18,131 nt of DNA. Source: Ruminococcaceae bacterium UBA6413. GTDB lineage: Bacteria; Bacillota; Clostridia; Oscillospirales; Ruminococcaceae. The DNA lies in the NCBI GenBank assembly GCA_002437415.1, contig DJPL01000035.1, forward strand, positions 1-18,131. Reading direction: 5' to 3'. The notes under the pieces were generated by a model, which saw only the letters and a list, made by a program, of their open reading frames with translations, searched no databases and was not told the DNA's origin. The translations under genes and the position numbers were made by a program. Shown here piece after piece: positions 6,146-14,316 of this stretch (position 1 is its first letter; the number at the start of each line of letters is the position of its first letter).

Positions 6146-6174
6146 ATTTTATCACAGTAAATTAAATTTGAAAA
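6146..6174 (-). promoter_or_regulatory. Probable promoter of the MATE remnant
   Basis: On the minus strand TTTTCA (plus 6169-6174), a 17-bp spacer, then TAAAAT (plus 6146-6151) preceded by TGA, giving an extended -10 (TGATAAAAT). It lies about 30 bp before the MATE start codon. Confidence 0.5.
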
Positions 6175-6279
6175 GCGAATAATATACATATTTATTATGA
6201 CTTTTTATCATCTATTTCAGGCAAGTGCGCACAAAATTCATTCAAAATTGTTCAATTTCGTTTATTATGCCTCTGTTTA

Positions 6280-6308
6280 TTGACAGTTGTTTTCCTGCGT
6301 GCTAAAAT
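6280..6308 (+). promoter_or_regulatory. Sigma-A promoter of the hybrid sensor kinase
   Basis: TTGACA (6280-6285), a 17-bp spacer and TAAAAT (6303-6308) give a strong housekeeping promoter. The predicted start near 6315 leaves about 73 nt of leader. The leader contains repeated ATGAT motifs but no hairpin that I could support. The rest of the divergent 6116-6387 gap is AT-rich and shows nothing else. Confidence 0.75.
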
Positions 6309-6387
6309 AAATATATATGATTTATGATATGATTATATACGGCTTTTGACAAAGCATAATCAACTTATAATTACTCAGGAGAACTGT

Positions 6388-9240
6388 ATGAAAACCAACA
6401 GAGGCATTACGTTAATAATATTGTTGACGGTGATCACAACGCTTTTATTCGGTGAAGCATATTATACATACGTTTCTAAGGTGATCTTCAATGAAAGCGC
6501 GACCCATCTTACCGAAATATATTCGCAGGTCGGAAAATCGCTCAGTAACTTGCTCACCGACAACTGGAACACAATGAAAATGTGGATACCGTACTTCAGT
6601 GATGCCGACAGTGATGATAATATAAAACAGTATATCTGCAATATTAGAGAAACAAGCGCTTTTACAGATTTCTATTTTCTTTCCGACACCGGCAGCTACT
6701 GCACTATAGACGGTAATACAGGCAGTATGGATCTCGGCAAAAATATGAAAAAGCTGATGGCAGATAAAGAAAATGTTGTGTCCGATACAGCTCTTATCGA
6801 CCGTTCGGAGCTTGTGGTATTTGCTGTTCCCTGCCCTGAGGGTAAATATATGGATTTCACCTACTCTGCAATAGCGATAAGCTTTAATAACAAGGATATA
6901 GTATCGCTTCTCGGTGCACAGACATTTGACGGTCAAGCTGTAAACTATATGATATATCCCGACGGCAGAGTTGTTGTCAACAATAAGGGCGAATACGGAA
7001 ACGGAATAAGCAACTTCTGGGGTATGCTTTCCGAAAAAACACCGCTTAGCGATGAAGCTATAAAAAAATACCGTACAGAAGTATGTTATAACGGCTCGGG
7101 CGTTGATTTGTTTGAGATTAACGGAAAAACGCATTATGTGGTTTATGAATCTATCGGATTTAAAGACTGGATCCTTATCGGTATAGTTCCTACTACCGCA
7201 GTAAACAAAAGCTTTAACGAGTTGCAGACAATTACGGTAACAGCCTGTGTGAGCTTTGTAGCTTTTATAAGCTTTCTTTCAATATTGTACCTTACTTGTA
7301 AAAATTATGCCAGCATAAGATTTAAAGACTCTGAGATAAAATACCGTGAAGAGCTGTTCTCGGTGCTTTCAAACAATGTCGACGATATATTCCTTATGCT
7401 TGACAAGAACAGCTTTTCGGTGGGATATGTAAGTCCGAATATTGAGCGGCTGCTGGGGATCACTCCGAGAGATGCCATGTGCGATATCGGTGTTATTGAA
7501 AGCGCTCTTGAAGAAAACCGTTTTGCTATCCGTCGCAGATTTGCCGATATGTCAGAGGGTGAACGCGCCGAATGGGACAGCATATATAAGCATCAGCAAA
7601 GCGGTGACAGCAAATGGTTCCATATAACGGCACTGTGCCGCACTATAAGCGGTCAGAAAAAATTTATACTTGTACTGTCCGACCGTACCAAAGAGCGCAA
7701 TATAAATCAGGCGCTCAAGAATGCGGTCAATGAAGCGGAGAACGCAAGCAAGGCGAAGAGCACGTTCCTGACAAATGTATCGCATGATATACGCACACCG
7801 ATCAGTGCCATAATAAGCTTTGCCACACTAGCGCGCAATGAGAACTATAATTCACCGATCGTAAATGACTATCTTTCTAAAATAAAGATATCAGGTGATT
7901 ATCTTCTCGGGCTTATCAGTGATATCCTTGATATGAGCTCTATTGAAAGCGGAAAGCTGACATTCAATAATTCAAATGTCGATATTTCCGAAGTGCTTTA
8001 TGATATCAGAACAGTGATGAATACTCAGGCGGCGGAGAAAAAACAGAAGCTGACCGTTTCTATGCGCGGCGTAGTCCATGAAAATGTTTACTGTGATCAA
8101 TGCAGACTTGAACAGCTTATAATAAACCTACTCTCAAATGCCGTAAAATTCACGCAGGAGGGCGGAGATATCTCGCTGACAGTTACAGAAAAAGCAGGTA
8201 AAGTCGCAAATATCCCGATTTATGAAATATGTGTTAAAGATAACGGTATAGGTATGAGCGAAGCGTTCAAGGAAAAGATATTTGAACCGTTTGAACGCGA
8301 GCGTAAAGTTGCCGGCAATATTCAGGGAACAGGTCTCGGTATGCCTATCACCAAAAATATCGTTGAAGCTGTAGGAGGTACGATCACCGTCAACACAAAA
8401 CAAGGCAAAGGAACCGAATTTATCGTCGATCTGCCGTTATCGGTTCGCGTCAAAAATAATAACTCCGATCTCAGCGGCTTAACTGCGCTGATAGCTGTCA
8501 AAGACAGAGATATTGCGGAAGATGCAGCGTTTGTACTGAATAAATTAGGAATATCCTGCGATTTCGATGACGGACAGCTGAAATACCAAAATGATAAGCA
8601 CTATGATATTATCATATCGATCTGCGATCAGGCAGACAACATTCAAAAATATATCACAGAAAACAAGCTTGAAGACACTCTGCTTATTGTTGCCTGTGAT
8701 AACACGCAAAGCCTGAACGCTCAGCAAATCGCACCATACATAGGACAAATATGCACAGTGCCCTTTCTCACTTATGAGCTAAGAAAAATCATTGATAACC
8801 GTCCGGTATGCGATACCCCCGAAACTGAAGGCAGCGAAACCGCAGAGGATATACTGAAAGGTAAGTGCATTCTGCTTGCAGAGGATGTGGAGATAAATTG
8901 CCGCATAGTAAAGGCTATGCTTTCGTCATACAGTGTTGAAATAGATACTGCGGAAAACGGTATTGAAGCATTGGAGAAAATAAAAACTCAAGGCGAGTAT
9001 TATTACGACTGCCTTCTCATGGATATATTGATGCCTTCTATGGACGGATACGAATGCTCCCGTGCTATAAGACAGATCAAAAGCGATTATGCGTCAAAAA
9101 TACCGATAATAGCAATGACAGCCAATATTTTCAGCGAAGACAGAGAAAAAGCCGCCAAGTGCGGTATGAACGCTTTTCTTACAAAGCCCGTTCACACAAA
9201 ACAGCTTGTAGAAACACTTATAAGAGTGTTGTCCGAATAA
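6388..9240 (+). CDS. Hybrid sensor histidine kinase with C-terminal receiver domain
   Basis: A 950-residue membrane-bound signalling protein. The order is: membrane segment (about 7-25), extracytoplasmic sensor of double-Cache size (28-280), second membrane segment (282-304), PAS-like region (320-440), HisKA with phospho-acceptor His466 (NVSHDIRTPIS), HATPase with N-box (NLLSNAVKF, 580-588), DNGIG (618-622) and GTGLGM (647-652). A receiver-like stretch without a clear acidic phosphorylation site follows (about 695-800). The true receiver is 826-948 with acidic pair Glu832/Asp833, phospho-acceptor Asp879 (LLMDILMPSMDG), Thr911 and Lys933. The ATG at 6388 has AGGAG 6-7 nt upstream; a TTG at 6346 is rejected. 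No DNA-binding partner is adjacent, so output must pass to a distant phosphotransfer protein or regulator. feoB follows, but has its own promoter. Confidence 0.93.
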   Translation: MKTNRGITLIILLTVITTLLFGEAYYTYVSKVIFNESATHLTEIYSQVGKSLSNLLTDNWNTMKMWIPYFSDADSDDNIKQYICNIRETSAFTDFYFLSDTGSYCTIDGNTGSMDLGKNMKKLMADKENVVSDTALIDRSELVVFAVPCPEGKYMDFTYSAIAISFNNKDIVSLLGAQTFDGQAVNYMIYPDGRVVVNNKGEYGNGISNFWGMLSEKTPLSDEAIKKYRTEVCYNGSGVDLFEINGKTHYVVYESIGFKDWILIGIVPTTAVNKSFNELQTITVTACVSFVAFISFLSILYLTCKNYASIRFKDSEIKYREELFSVLSNNVDDIFLMLDKNSFSVGYVSPNIERLLGITPRDAMCDIGVIESALEENRFAIRRRFADMSEGERAEWDSIYKHQQSGDSKWFHITALCRTISGQKKFILVLSDRTKERNINQALKNAVNEAENASKAKSTFLTNVSHDIRTPISAIISFATLARNENYNSPIVNDYLSKIKISGDYLLGLISDILDMSSIESGKLTFNNSNVDISEVLYDIRTVMNTQAAEKKQKLTVSMRGVVHENVYCDQCRLEQLIINLLSNAVKFTQEGGDISLTVTEKAGKVANIPIYEICVKDNGIGMSEAFKEKIFEPFERERKVAGNIQGTGLGMPITKNIVEAVGGTITVNTKQGKGTEFIVDLPLSVRVKNNNSDLSGLTALIAVKDRDIAEDAAFVLNKLGISCDFDDGQLKYQNDKHYDIIISICDQADNIQKYITENKLEDTLLIVACDNTQSLNAQQIAPYIGQICTVPFLTYELRKIIDNRPVCDTPETEGSETAEDILKGKCILLAEDVEINCRIVKAMLSSYSVEIDTAENGIEALEKIKTQGEYYYDCLLMDILMPSMDGYECSRAIRQIKSDYASKIPIIAMTANIFSEDREKAAKCGMNAFLTKPVHTKQLVETLIRVLSE

Positions 9241-9245
9241 TTGAA

Positions 9246-9270
9246 GGCGGAGAGCGTAATGCTCCCCGTC
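9246..9270 (+). terminator. Hairpin after the hybrid kinase gene
   Basis: GGCGGAGAGC (9246-9255) pairs with GCTCCCCGTC (9261-9270) over ten positions with one A-C mismatch and one G-U, around a 5-nt loop. It begins 5 bp after the kinase stop codon. The following TTAACATTTA is a poor U-tract, so it may terminate weakly or protect the 3' end. Confidence 0.5.
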
Positions 9271-9299
9271 TTAACATTTATGTCGTATTTTCATATAAT
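9271..9299 (+). promoter_or_regulatory. Promoter of feoB
   Basis: TTAACA (9271-9276), a 17-bp spacer and TATAAT (9294-9299). The expected start near 9306 gives a leader of only about 22 nt. I did not see a recognisable Fur box overlapping it. Confidence 0.65.
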
Positions 9300-9327
9300 G
9301 TAATACATTAACTGAAAGGTGAAAAAT

Positions 9328-11403
9328 ATGAAATACGATAAAGAATATACCGTAGCTCTCGCCGGCAACCCGAATGTCGGCAAGAGCACCGTGTTCAACG
9401 CACTCACAGGTCTTAAACAGCATACAGGAAACTGGGTCGGCAAGACAGTCGGAAATGCCGTAGGCAGCTATATCTTTCATAATAACAAGTATGTGATAAC
9501 CGATCTGCCCGGCACATACTCACTGTGCGCACACTCGGCGGAAGAGGTGATAGCGCGGGATCATATCTGCTTTGCAAAGCCCGATGTCACGGTAATTGTC
9601 TGTGACGCGTCCTGTCTTGAGCGCAACCTTAATCTTGTGCTTCAGGTAACGGAGATAACAGACAGGGCTGTGGTGTGTGTAAATATGATAGACGAAGCCG
9701 CAAAGAAGAACATAACAGTAGATATAAAAAAGCTGTCGGAGCTACTCGGTATACCGGTGGTCGCAACCTCGGCACGCAGTAAAAAAGGGCTTGGCAAGCT
9801 ACTTTCGGAAATAGAAAAGACGGCATCGGGCGAAAACAGCCGTGCACCGAATTCGGTTACTTACACAAAAAGGATAGAACGCGCGGTAGCCGAGCTTATG
9901 CCGCTTGCAAACGGAATTACCGATGACATAAGAAAACAGTGTTTTATCTGCCTGAGATTATTACAAAACGACGCCGATATGAAGAAAAGCCTTTGCGGTA
10001 AATTCGGGATATGCTCACAGAAATATGAGCCGTTACTGCTGAAAGCTGAGGAGCTTATAGCGCAAGCGGAAAGACCGTTTACAGATGAGATCGTATCCTG
10101 CATATTCATAACCGCCGAAGGGATAGCGGCGGAAAGCGTAAAAAAATCCTGTGACAGGAGGTTTTCCCGTGACAGGAGGATAGATCGCATTCTTACAGGC
10201 AAGATAACCGGTGTACCTATTATGCTTTTAATGCTGCTTGGCATATTGTGGATAACAATTTCGGGTGCTAACTACCCTTCCGCTCTTCTTTCTGAGCTGT
10301 TCGGCAGGATAGAAATTTGGCTTTCCGACGGGCTCTCGGCTGTCGGAACTCCGTCGGTCATTACCGATATTCTGACACACGGAATATTCAGGGTGCTCGC
10401 ATGGGTAGTAGCCGTAATGCTCCCGCCGATGGCGATATTCTTTCCTCTGTTTACTATTCTTGAGGACTATGGAGTATTGCCGAGAATAGCTTTCAATCTT
10501 GATAAATCGTTCAAAAAAGCGGGAGCGTGCGGCAAACAGGCTCTGTGCCTTTGTATGAGCCTTGGCTGTAATGCCTGCGGAATAACGGGAGCACGCATAA
10601 TTGACAGCAAGCGCGAAAGACTTATGGCAATTATCACCTCTTCGCTTATGCCGTGCAACGGAAAATTTCCGACAATTATAAGCATTATCACTATGTTTGC
10701 GATAGGCATACCGGCTGTTGCGGGCTCGGGGCTTATTGCGGCATTATGGCTTTGTGTCGTTATAGCCGCGGCAATTGCGGCTGTAATGCTTGTTTCAAGA
10801 CTTTTGTCCAAAACGCTTCTGAAAGGTATCCCGTCATCATTTACGCTTGAACTGCCGCCTTACCGCACTCCGCAATTCGGCAAGGTTCTCGTAAGAGCGT
10901 TTCTTGACAGAACTCTCTTCGTGCTCGGAAGAGCGGTGCTGGTCGCAGCCCCCGCAGGTCTAATAATATGGGTAATGGCTAATGTTACCGTAGGCGATGC
11001 TTCTATGCTTTCGCACTGCACACAGTTCCTTGACCCACTCGGCAGACTGATGGGGCTTGACGGCGTGATTTTATTTGCGTTTATACTCGGCTTCCCCGCA
11101 AATGAGATAGTAGTGCCGATAATTATAATGGCATACTCAAACGGCTCGGCACTGACCGAGATATCCGAGCTTTCGGCTCTGAAAGAGCTGTTTACGGCAA
11201 ACGGTTGGACTATGGTTACGGCGATATGTATGGTAATATTCGTACTGTTTCACTTTCCGTGCTCGACCTCCTGCATTACCGTATACAAGGAAACGAAGAG
11301 CATAAAATGGACTACCGTAAGCTTTATAGTGCCGACTGTGATCGGAATAGCGCTTTGCATAGCCGTGAACGGAGCTTGTGCTCTGCTTGGCATAGGCGGT
11401 TGA
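9328..11403 (+). CDS. feoB: Ferrous iron transport protein B
   Basis: Membrane permease for Fe(II) uptake, 691 residues. The N-terminal GTPase domain shows G1 GNPNVGKST (13-21), the FeoB switch-I region 'HTGNWVGKTV' (32-41), G3 DLPG (59-62), G4 NMID (119-122) and G5 TSAR (147-150). A helical spacer follows to about 280, then the permease with two gate regions: 'GCNACGITGARIIDSKRERL' (413-432) through 'PCNGKFPT' (442-449), and 'FHFPCSTSCITVYKETKS' (641-658). Cys414, Cys417, Cys443, Cys645 and Cys649 are candidate pore residues. 'ILGFPANEIVVPI' is a hallmark of clostridial FeoB. The ATG at 9328 has AAAGGTG 6 nt upstream; GTG at 9319 lies in that site and is rejected. No FeoA gene is seen on either side. 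The stop lies 5 bp from that of the convergent response regulator. Confidence 0.95.
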   Translation: MKYDKEYTVALAGNPNVGKSTVFNALTGLKQHTGNWVGKTVGNAVGSYIFHNNKYVITDLPGTYSLCAHSAEEVIARDHICFAKPDVTVIVCDASCLERNLNLVLQVTEITDRAVVCVNMIDEAAKKNITVDIKKLSELLGIPVVATSARSKKGLGKLLSEIEKTASGENSRAPNSVTYTKRIERAVAELMPLANGITDDIRKQCFICLRLLQNDADMKKSLCGKFGICSQKYEPLLLKAEELIAQAERPFTDEIVSCIFITAEGIAAESVKKSCDRRFSRDRRIDRILTGKITGVPIMLLMLLGILWITISGANYPSALLSELFGRIEIWLSDGLSAVGTPSVITDILTHGIFRVLAWVVAVMLPPMAIFFPLFTILEDYGVLPRIAFNLDKSFKKAGACGKQALCLCMSLGCNACGITGARIIDSKRERLMAIITSSLMPCNGKFPTIISIITMFAIGIPAVAGSGLIAALWLCVVIAAAIAAVMLVSRLLSKTLLKGIPSSFTLELPPYRTPQFGKVLVRAFLDRTLFVLGRAVLVAAPAGLIIWVMANVTVGDASMLSHCTQFLDPLGRLMGLDGVILFAFILGFPANEIVVPIIIMAYSNGSALTEISELSALKELFTANGWTMVTAICMVIFVLFHFPCSTSCITVYKETKSIKWTTVSFIVPTVIGIALCIAVNGACALLGIGG

Positions 11404-11408
11404 GATAT

Positions 11409-12032
11409 TTATTCATCGCCCTTGAGATACCTTACGGCGATCTGCGTCCTGTGTTCAAGTCCTGTCTTTTCGAGTATCACGCTTATATAGTTTCTGACTG
11501 TGCCGTTTGATAAAAACAGCTTCTCTGCTATCTCGGCATTAGAACAACCGTCCGCAATAAGCTTAACTATATCAAGCTCTCTTTCCGTCAACAGGCTGAA
11601 CACGGCGTTTTTGCCGTAGCATTTTACAGCCGCGTCACGGATATATGACAGGATATCCTGCTGAAACACCGTACCGCCGTTATATACGGTTCTCAGTGCG
11701 CTGAAAATACCGTCTGTCTGCGTGTTTTTAAGAATATATCCGCTTACTCCGACCTTCAGCGCTCGCTGTATCAGCTCCTGCTCGTCAAATGTTGTCAGCA
11801 GGAGCGGCTTACAAAGATTTTCATCAAGCATAATCTTCGCCGCGTCTATGCCGTCCATAACAGGCATTCTTATATCAAGCAGTGCAATGTCGATCCTGTG
11901 TATTCTGCAAAGCTCCACCGCTTCGGCACCGTTACAGGCAACACCGATAATTTCAAAATCAGGCTGTGATGAAATTATCATCTTAAGCCCCTCACGGATT
12001 ATATTATCATCATCAGCAATAATTATCTTCAT
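11409..12032 (-). CDS. NarL/LuxR-family response regulator
   Basis: A 207-residue transcription regulator. The receiver domain has an acidic cluster (Asp7, Asp8, Asp9), phospho-acceptor Asp53 (ALLDIRMPVMDG), Thr80/Thr81 and Lys102 (GYILKN). The C-terminal LuxR-type helix-turn-helix covers about 144-205 (LLTERELDIVKLIADGCSNAEIA ... GTVRNYISVILEKTGL). The ATG at 12032 overlaps the sensor kinase stop by 4 bp (ATGA), so the pair is translationally coupled and almost certainly cognate. It is the last gene of the ABC exporter operon and probably controls that operon. The gene ends 5 bp from the feoB stop codon with no visible terminator. Confidence 0.95.
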   Translation of the reverse strand: MKIIIADDDNIIREGLKMIISSQPDFEIIGVACNGAEAVELCRIHRIDIALLDIRMPVMDGIDAAKIMLDENLCKPLLLTTFDEQELIQRALKVGVSGYILKNTQTDGIFSALRTVYNGGTVFQQDILSYIRDAAVKCYGKNAVFSLLTERELDIVKLIADGCSNAEIAEKLFLSNGTVRNYISVILEKTGLEHRTQIAVRYLKGDE

Positions 12033-13150
12033 ACATTTTCCTCTTTCAGACTGAATATATTAACGACCGAAAAGCTGCCGGGCTGCATAAGAAAAATACA
12101 CTTTCCGTCTGCAAGCACTGTTCGCTCCTCTATGGCGGTAAGCCCTGTACCCTTTTTAAATTCGCCGCTTCCGCCGCCGTTATCCTTGAATTCGGCACGG
12201 ATAACCTTGTTCATAACCGATATATTAAGTGAAAATTCGCTTGCCGCGGAATGCTTGAGTGTATTTGTGAGCGCTTCTATAAGATTTTCCTTTATGCAGT
12301 TCCATATCTGAAATGTTACCCTGTCGGCTTCTCCCTTGATTTCAAGCGACGTTACGATACCGTATTTCGCCTTGAATTCCCCGAGTATCTCCTTAAGCTC
12401 GCTTATACCTATCGTCCTGCTGTCAGGACGCTCCTCGCGCAGTGCCTGCCTTATATCATCAACGCCGCTTCTGAGGTTGTCCGTTACCGTGGTTATACAC
12501 TGCTGTGCGCTGTCGGGGTTTGTCTTTATATTAAGCTTCGCCGCCTCCAGCAGAATAATACTGCCGGATATACTGTGACCGAGCTTATCGTGTATTCTTG
12601 CCGAAAATCGTCTGCGCTCCTCAATAGCCGCAGACTTTTTTGCTGTTCTGGAGTACTCTTCAAGGCTTGCTATACGGCGGTTGAGCCTTACTGTTTCTTC
12701 TCTGCTGTCTGCAAGCTGTTTTCTGCACTGAATAAGCTGCACGGCGGTGATTCGCGTTACAGTGAATGCGATAAGCATTATCAGAAGTATCAGGATAACG
12801 GTAAACGGCGGCTTAAGTATAAACATTATAAGAAGCACCGAAACGGCGCTTATCTGCCAGAAAAGCTTTTCCGCGCCGAATTTGTCAATAGCAAATATCA
12901 CGGCAAAGCACAGTACAAATATCAGGTTTTCGTTATAAAGCATAATTGCGACAGCGGCGGATATACACGAGCAGACAGCCGCCGCTATATCCGATTTTTT
13001 CAGTACCGAAAGCAGATATTCCGCTAACGCAAAGCAGGAAAAGGCGAGTACGGCTATTACCGTATCGCCTGAATTGCTGTTATTCATAATATTCACAGCA
13101 CCGAATGCGGCTATTGCTGTGAGCTTGAATACAAGATATATCAGTGACAA
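12029..13150 (-). CDS. NarL-type sensor histidine kinase (HisKA_3)
   Basis: A 373-residue membrane sensor. About five hydrophobic segments occupy residues 5-133 with almost no extracellular loop, as in intramembrane-sensing kinases that watch the membrane or an adjacent transporter. A coiled linker (140-175) leads to the dimerisation/phosphoacceptor helix with His187 (ARIHDKLGHSISG), then the ATPase domain with an N-box-like KENLIEALTNTLKH (287-300), DNGGG (323-327) and GTGL (334-337). I accept the TTG start at 13150 because AAAGGA lies 7 nt upstream and no better start exists. The gene follows the second permease by 15 bp and overlaps the response regulator by 4 bp. Kinase plus ABC exporter matches the LnrJ/LnrLMN arrangement of Bacillus. 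Confidence 0.92.
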   Translation of the reverse strand: MSLIYLVFKLTAIAAFGAVNIMNNSNSGDTVIAVLAFSCFALAEYLLSVLKKSDIAAAVCSCISAAVAIMLYNENLIFVLCFAVIFAIDKFGAEKLFWQISAVSVLLIMFILKPPFTVILILLIMLIAFTVTRITAVQLIQCRKQLADSREETVRLNRRIASLEEYSRTAKKSAAIEERRRFSARIHDKLGHSISGSIILLEAAKLNIKTNPDSAQQCITTVTDNLRSGVDDIRQALREERPDSRTIGISELKEILGEFKAKYGIVTSLEIKGEADRVTFQIWNCIKENLIEALTNTLKHSAASEFSLNISVMNKVIRAEFKDNGGGSGEFKKGTGLTAIEERTVLADGKCIFLMQPGSFSVVNIFSLKEENV

Positions 13151-13165
13151 TTCGTTTTCCTTTCG

Positions 13166-14302
13166 TTATGCCTTTGATACTACCGATTTTCTGCCGAAAA
13201 GCGCGGCGCTTGCAAGCATAATAAGTAATGTGTAGAGTATAAGCACGCAGATATTTATGATCGGCTGATCTGCTGAACCCGACATAAAGCTGAAGTACCA
13301 GTACTGCGGTGTGATATACGACAGATATTTCAGCATACCTACCGTTTCGTCGATCGGGAACCATGCACCGCCGAGCAATGCTCCGACTGATGCGATACAG
13401 CCGGACAGTGTTGCCAGAGCCTGCTTTGAGCTTATCAGCTGTGCAAGCATTATCGATAATGCCGAGTTGAACAGCGAGTAGATTATCACAGTTATAAATA
13501 CAAGAGAATAATCAGCATTCATCTGAGCGCCCGTTACAAGCAGATACAATGGTAAAATTATAAGCGATATAAGCGATATCAGCACGCTTGCGCCGAGTGT
13601 ACCGACTATGTACTGAATACCTGTTACGGACGAAATAGCCATTCTGCTGTATGTTCCGTACTGCCTGTCGTCCATTACCGCAAGGGTTATGAACATTCCG
13701 ATAGCGGTAACAAGCATTATCATAAAGCCCTCGGAGAACGTAAAGCCTGCGGCAACATACTCATTTTCCCTGTCGGATATTACAGCGTTTTCACGGATAA
13801 GCTCCGTATCAGCTACAGTGCTGTTCATAATTCTTGAAAAAAGCTCTGCGTCACCCTTTGCGGCATCGGAAGCGACATCTACGCTTCTCATAAAGCCTTC
13901 TATATATACCGAAATATAAGCTCCGTTTTCATAATCGTCAAGAGTTGTTGATTTTATCTTAACGTCTTTTCCCGAAACCACATCAGCTTCAAAATTCTGC
14001 GGTATCTCTATTATAGCAGAAACATCGCGGTTAATCAATTTATCATTGAATTTTTCCTGCCCGTCTTCAATGATATTCATATTTATTTTATCGGACAGAT
14101 AGCTTTTCAGCTCAGCCGACAGCTCCGAGTTATCATTATCTGTCACAGCAATGTCGATCTTATCTTCAACCGAATACAAATCGGCTATCGGTCTGCCGCA
14201 ATAATACAGCGCAATACTTGCCAGTCCCGCGAGGAGCGCAATGACAAGCGCGAGCTTGAGCCGTCTTAACATACTGAAAAAAATGTTTATGATATTATTC
14301 AT
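13166..14302 (-). CDS. ABC-2 type transporter permease (second)
   Basis: A 378-residue membrane subunit with one N-terminal membrane helix (about 16-36), a large extracytoplasmic domain (about 37-195, reading 'DIAVTDNDNSELSAELKSYL' and onwards) and a block of five C-terminal helices ending in FGRKS. This is the ABC2_membrane_3 (YhgE/Pip-related) architecture of lipid, antibiotic or peptide exporters. The ATG at 14302 is chosen because AAAGGGGAG lies 6 nt upstream; an extension to 14386 would overlap the first permease. It follows the first permease by 14 bp and precedes the sensor kinase by 15 bp. The two permeases are similar in plan but clearly different in sequence, so they probably form a heterodimer. 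Confidence 0.9.
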   Translation of the reverse strand: MNNIINIFFSMLRRLKLALVIALLAGLASIALYYCGRPIADLYSVEDKIDIAVTDNDNSELSAELKSYLSDKINMNIIEDGQEKFNDKLINRDVSAIIEIPQNFEADVVSGKDVKIKSTTLDDYENGAYISVYIEGFMRSVDVASDAAKGDAELFSRIMNSTVADTELIRENAVISDRENEYVAAGFTFSEGFMIMLVTAIGMFITLAVMDDRQYGTYSRMAISSVTGIQYIVGTLGASVLISLISLIILPLYLLVTGAQMNADYSLVFITVIIYSLFNSALSIMLAQLISSKQALATLSGCIASVGALLGGAWFPIDETVGMLKYLSYITPQYWYFSFMSGSADQPIINICVLILYTLLIMLASAALFGRKSVVSKA

Positions 14303-14316
14303 TATATACTCCCCTT

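Noticed and set aside
5988..6270. CAATTTCGTTTATTATG near 6253, similar to a left dif-like arm
   Set aside because: No TTTTACG right arm follows, so it does not form the palindromic site.
6346..6371. TTGACA at 6346 with TATAAT at 6366 as a second kinase promoter, and TTG 6346 as a start codon
   Set aside because: The spacer is only 14 bp, and the ATG at 6388 has a proper AGGAG site; the upstream TTG has none.
12251..13027. 258-codon open frame opposite the NarL-type sensor kinase
   Set aside because: The minus-strand gene has complete kinase motifs and a tight operon position; the opposite frame has Tyr/Cys/Arg-rich composition and no recognisable domain.
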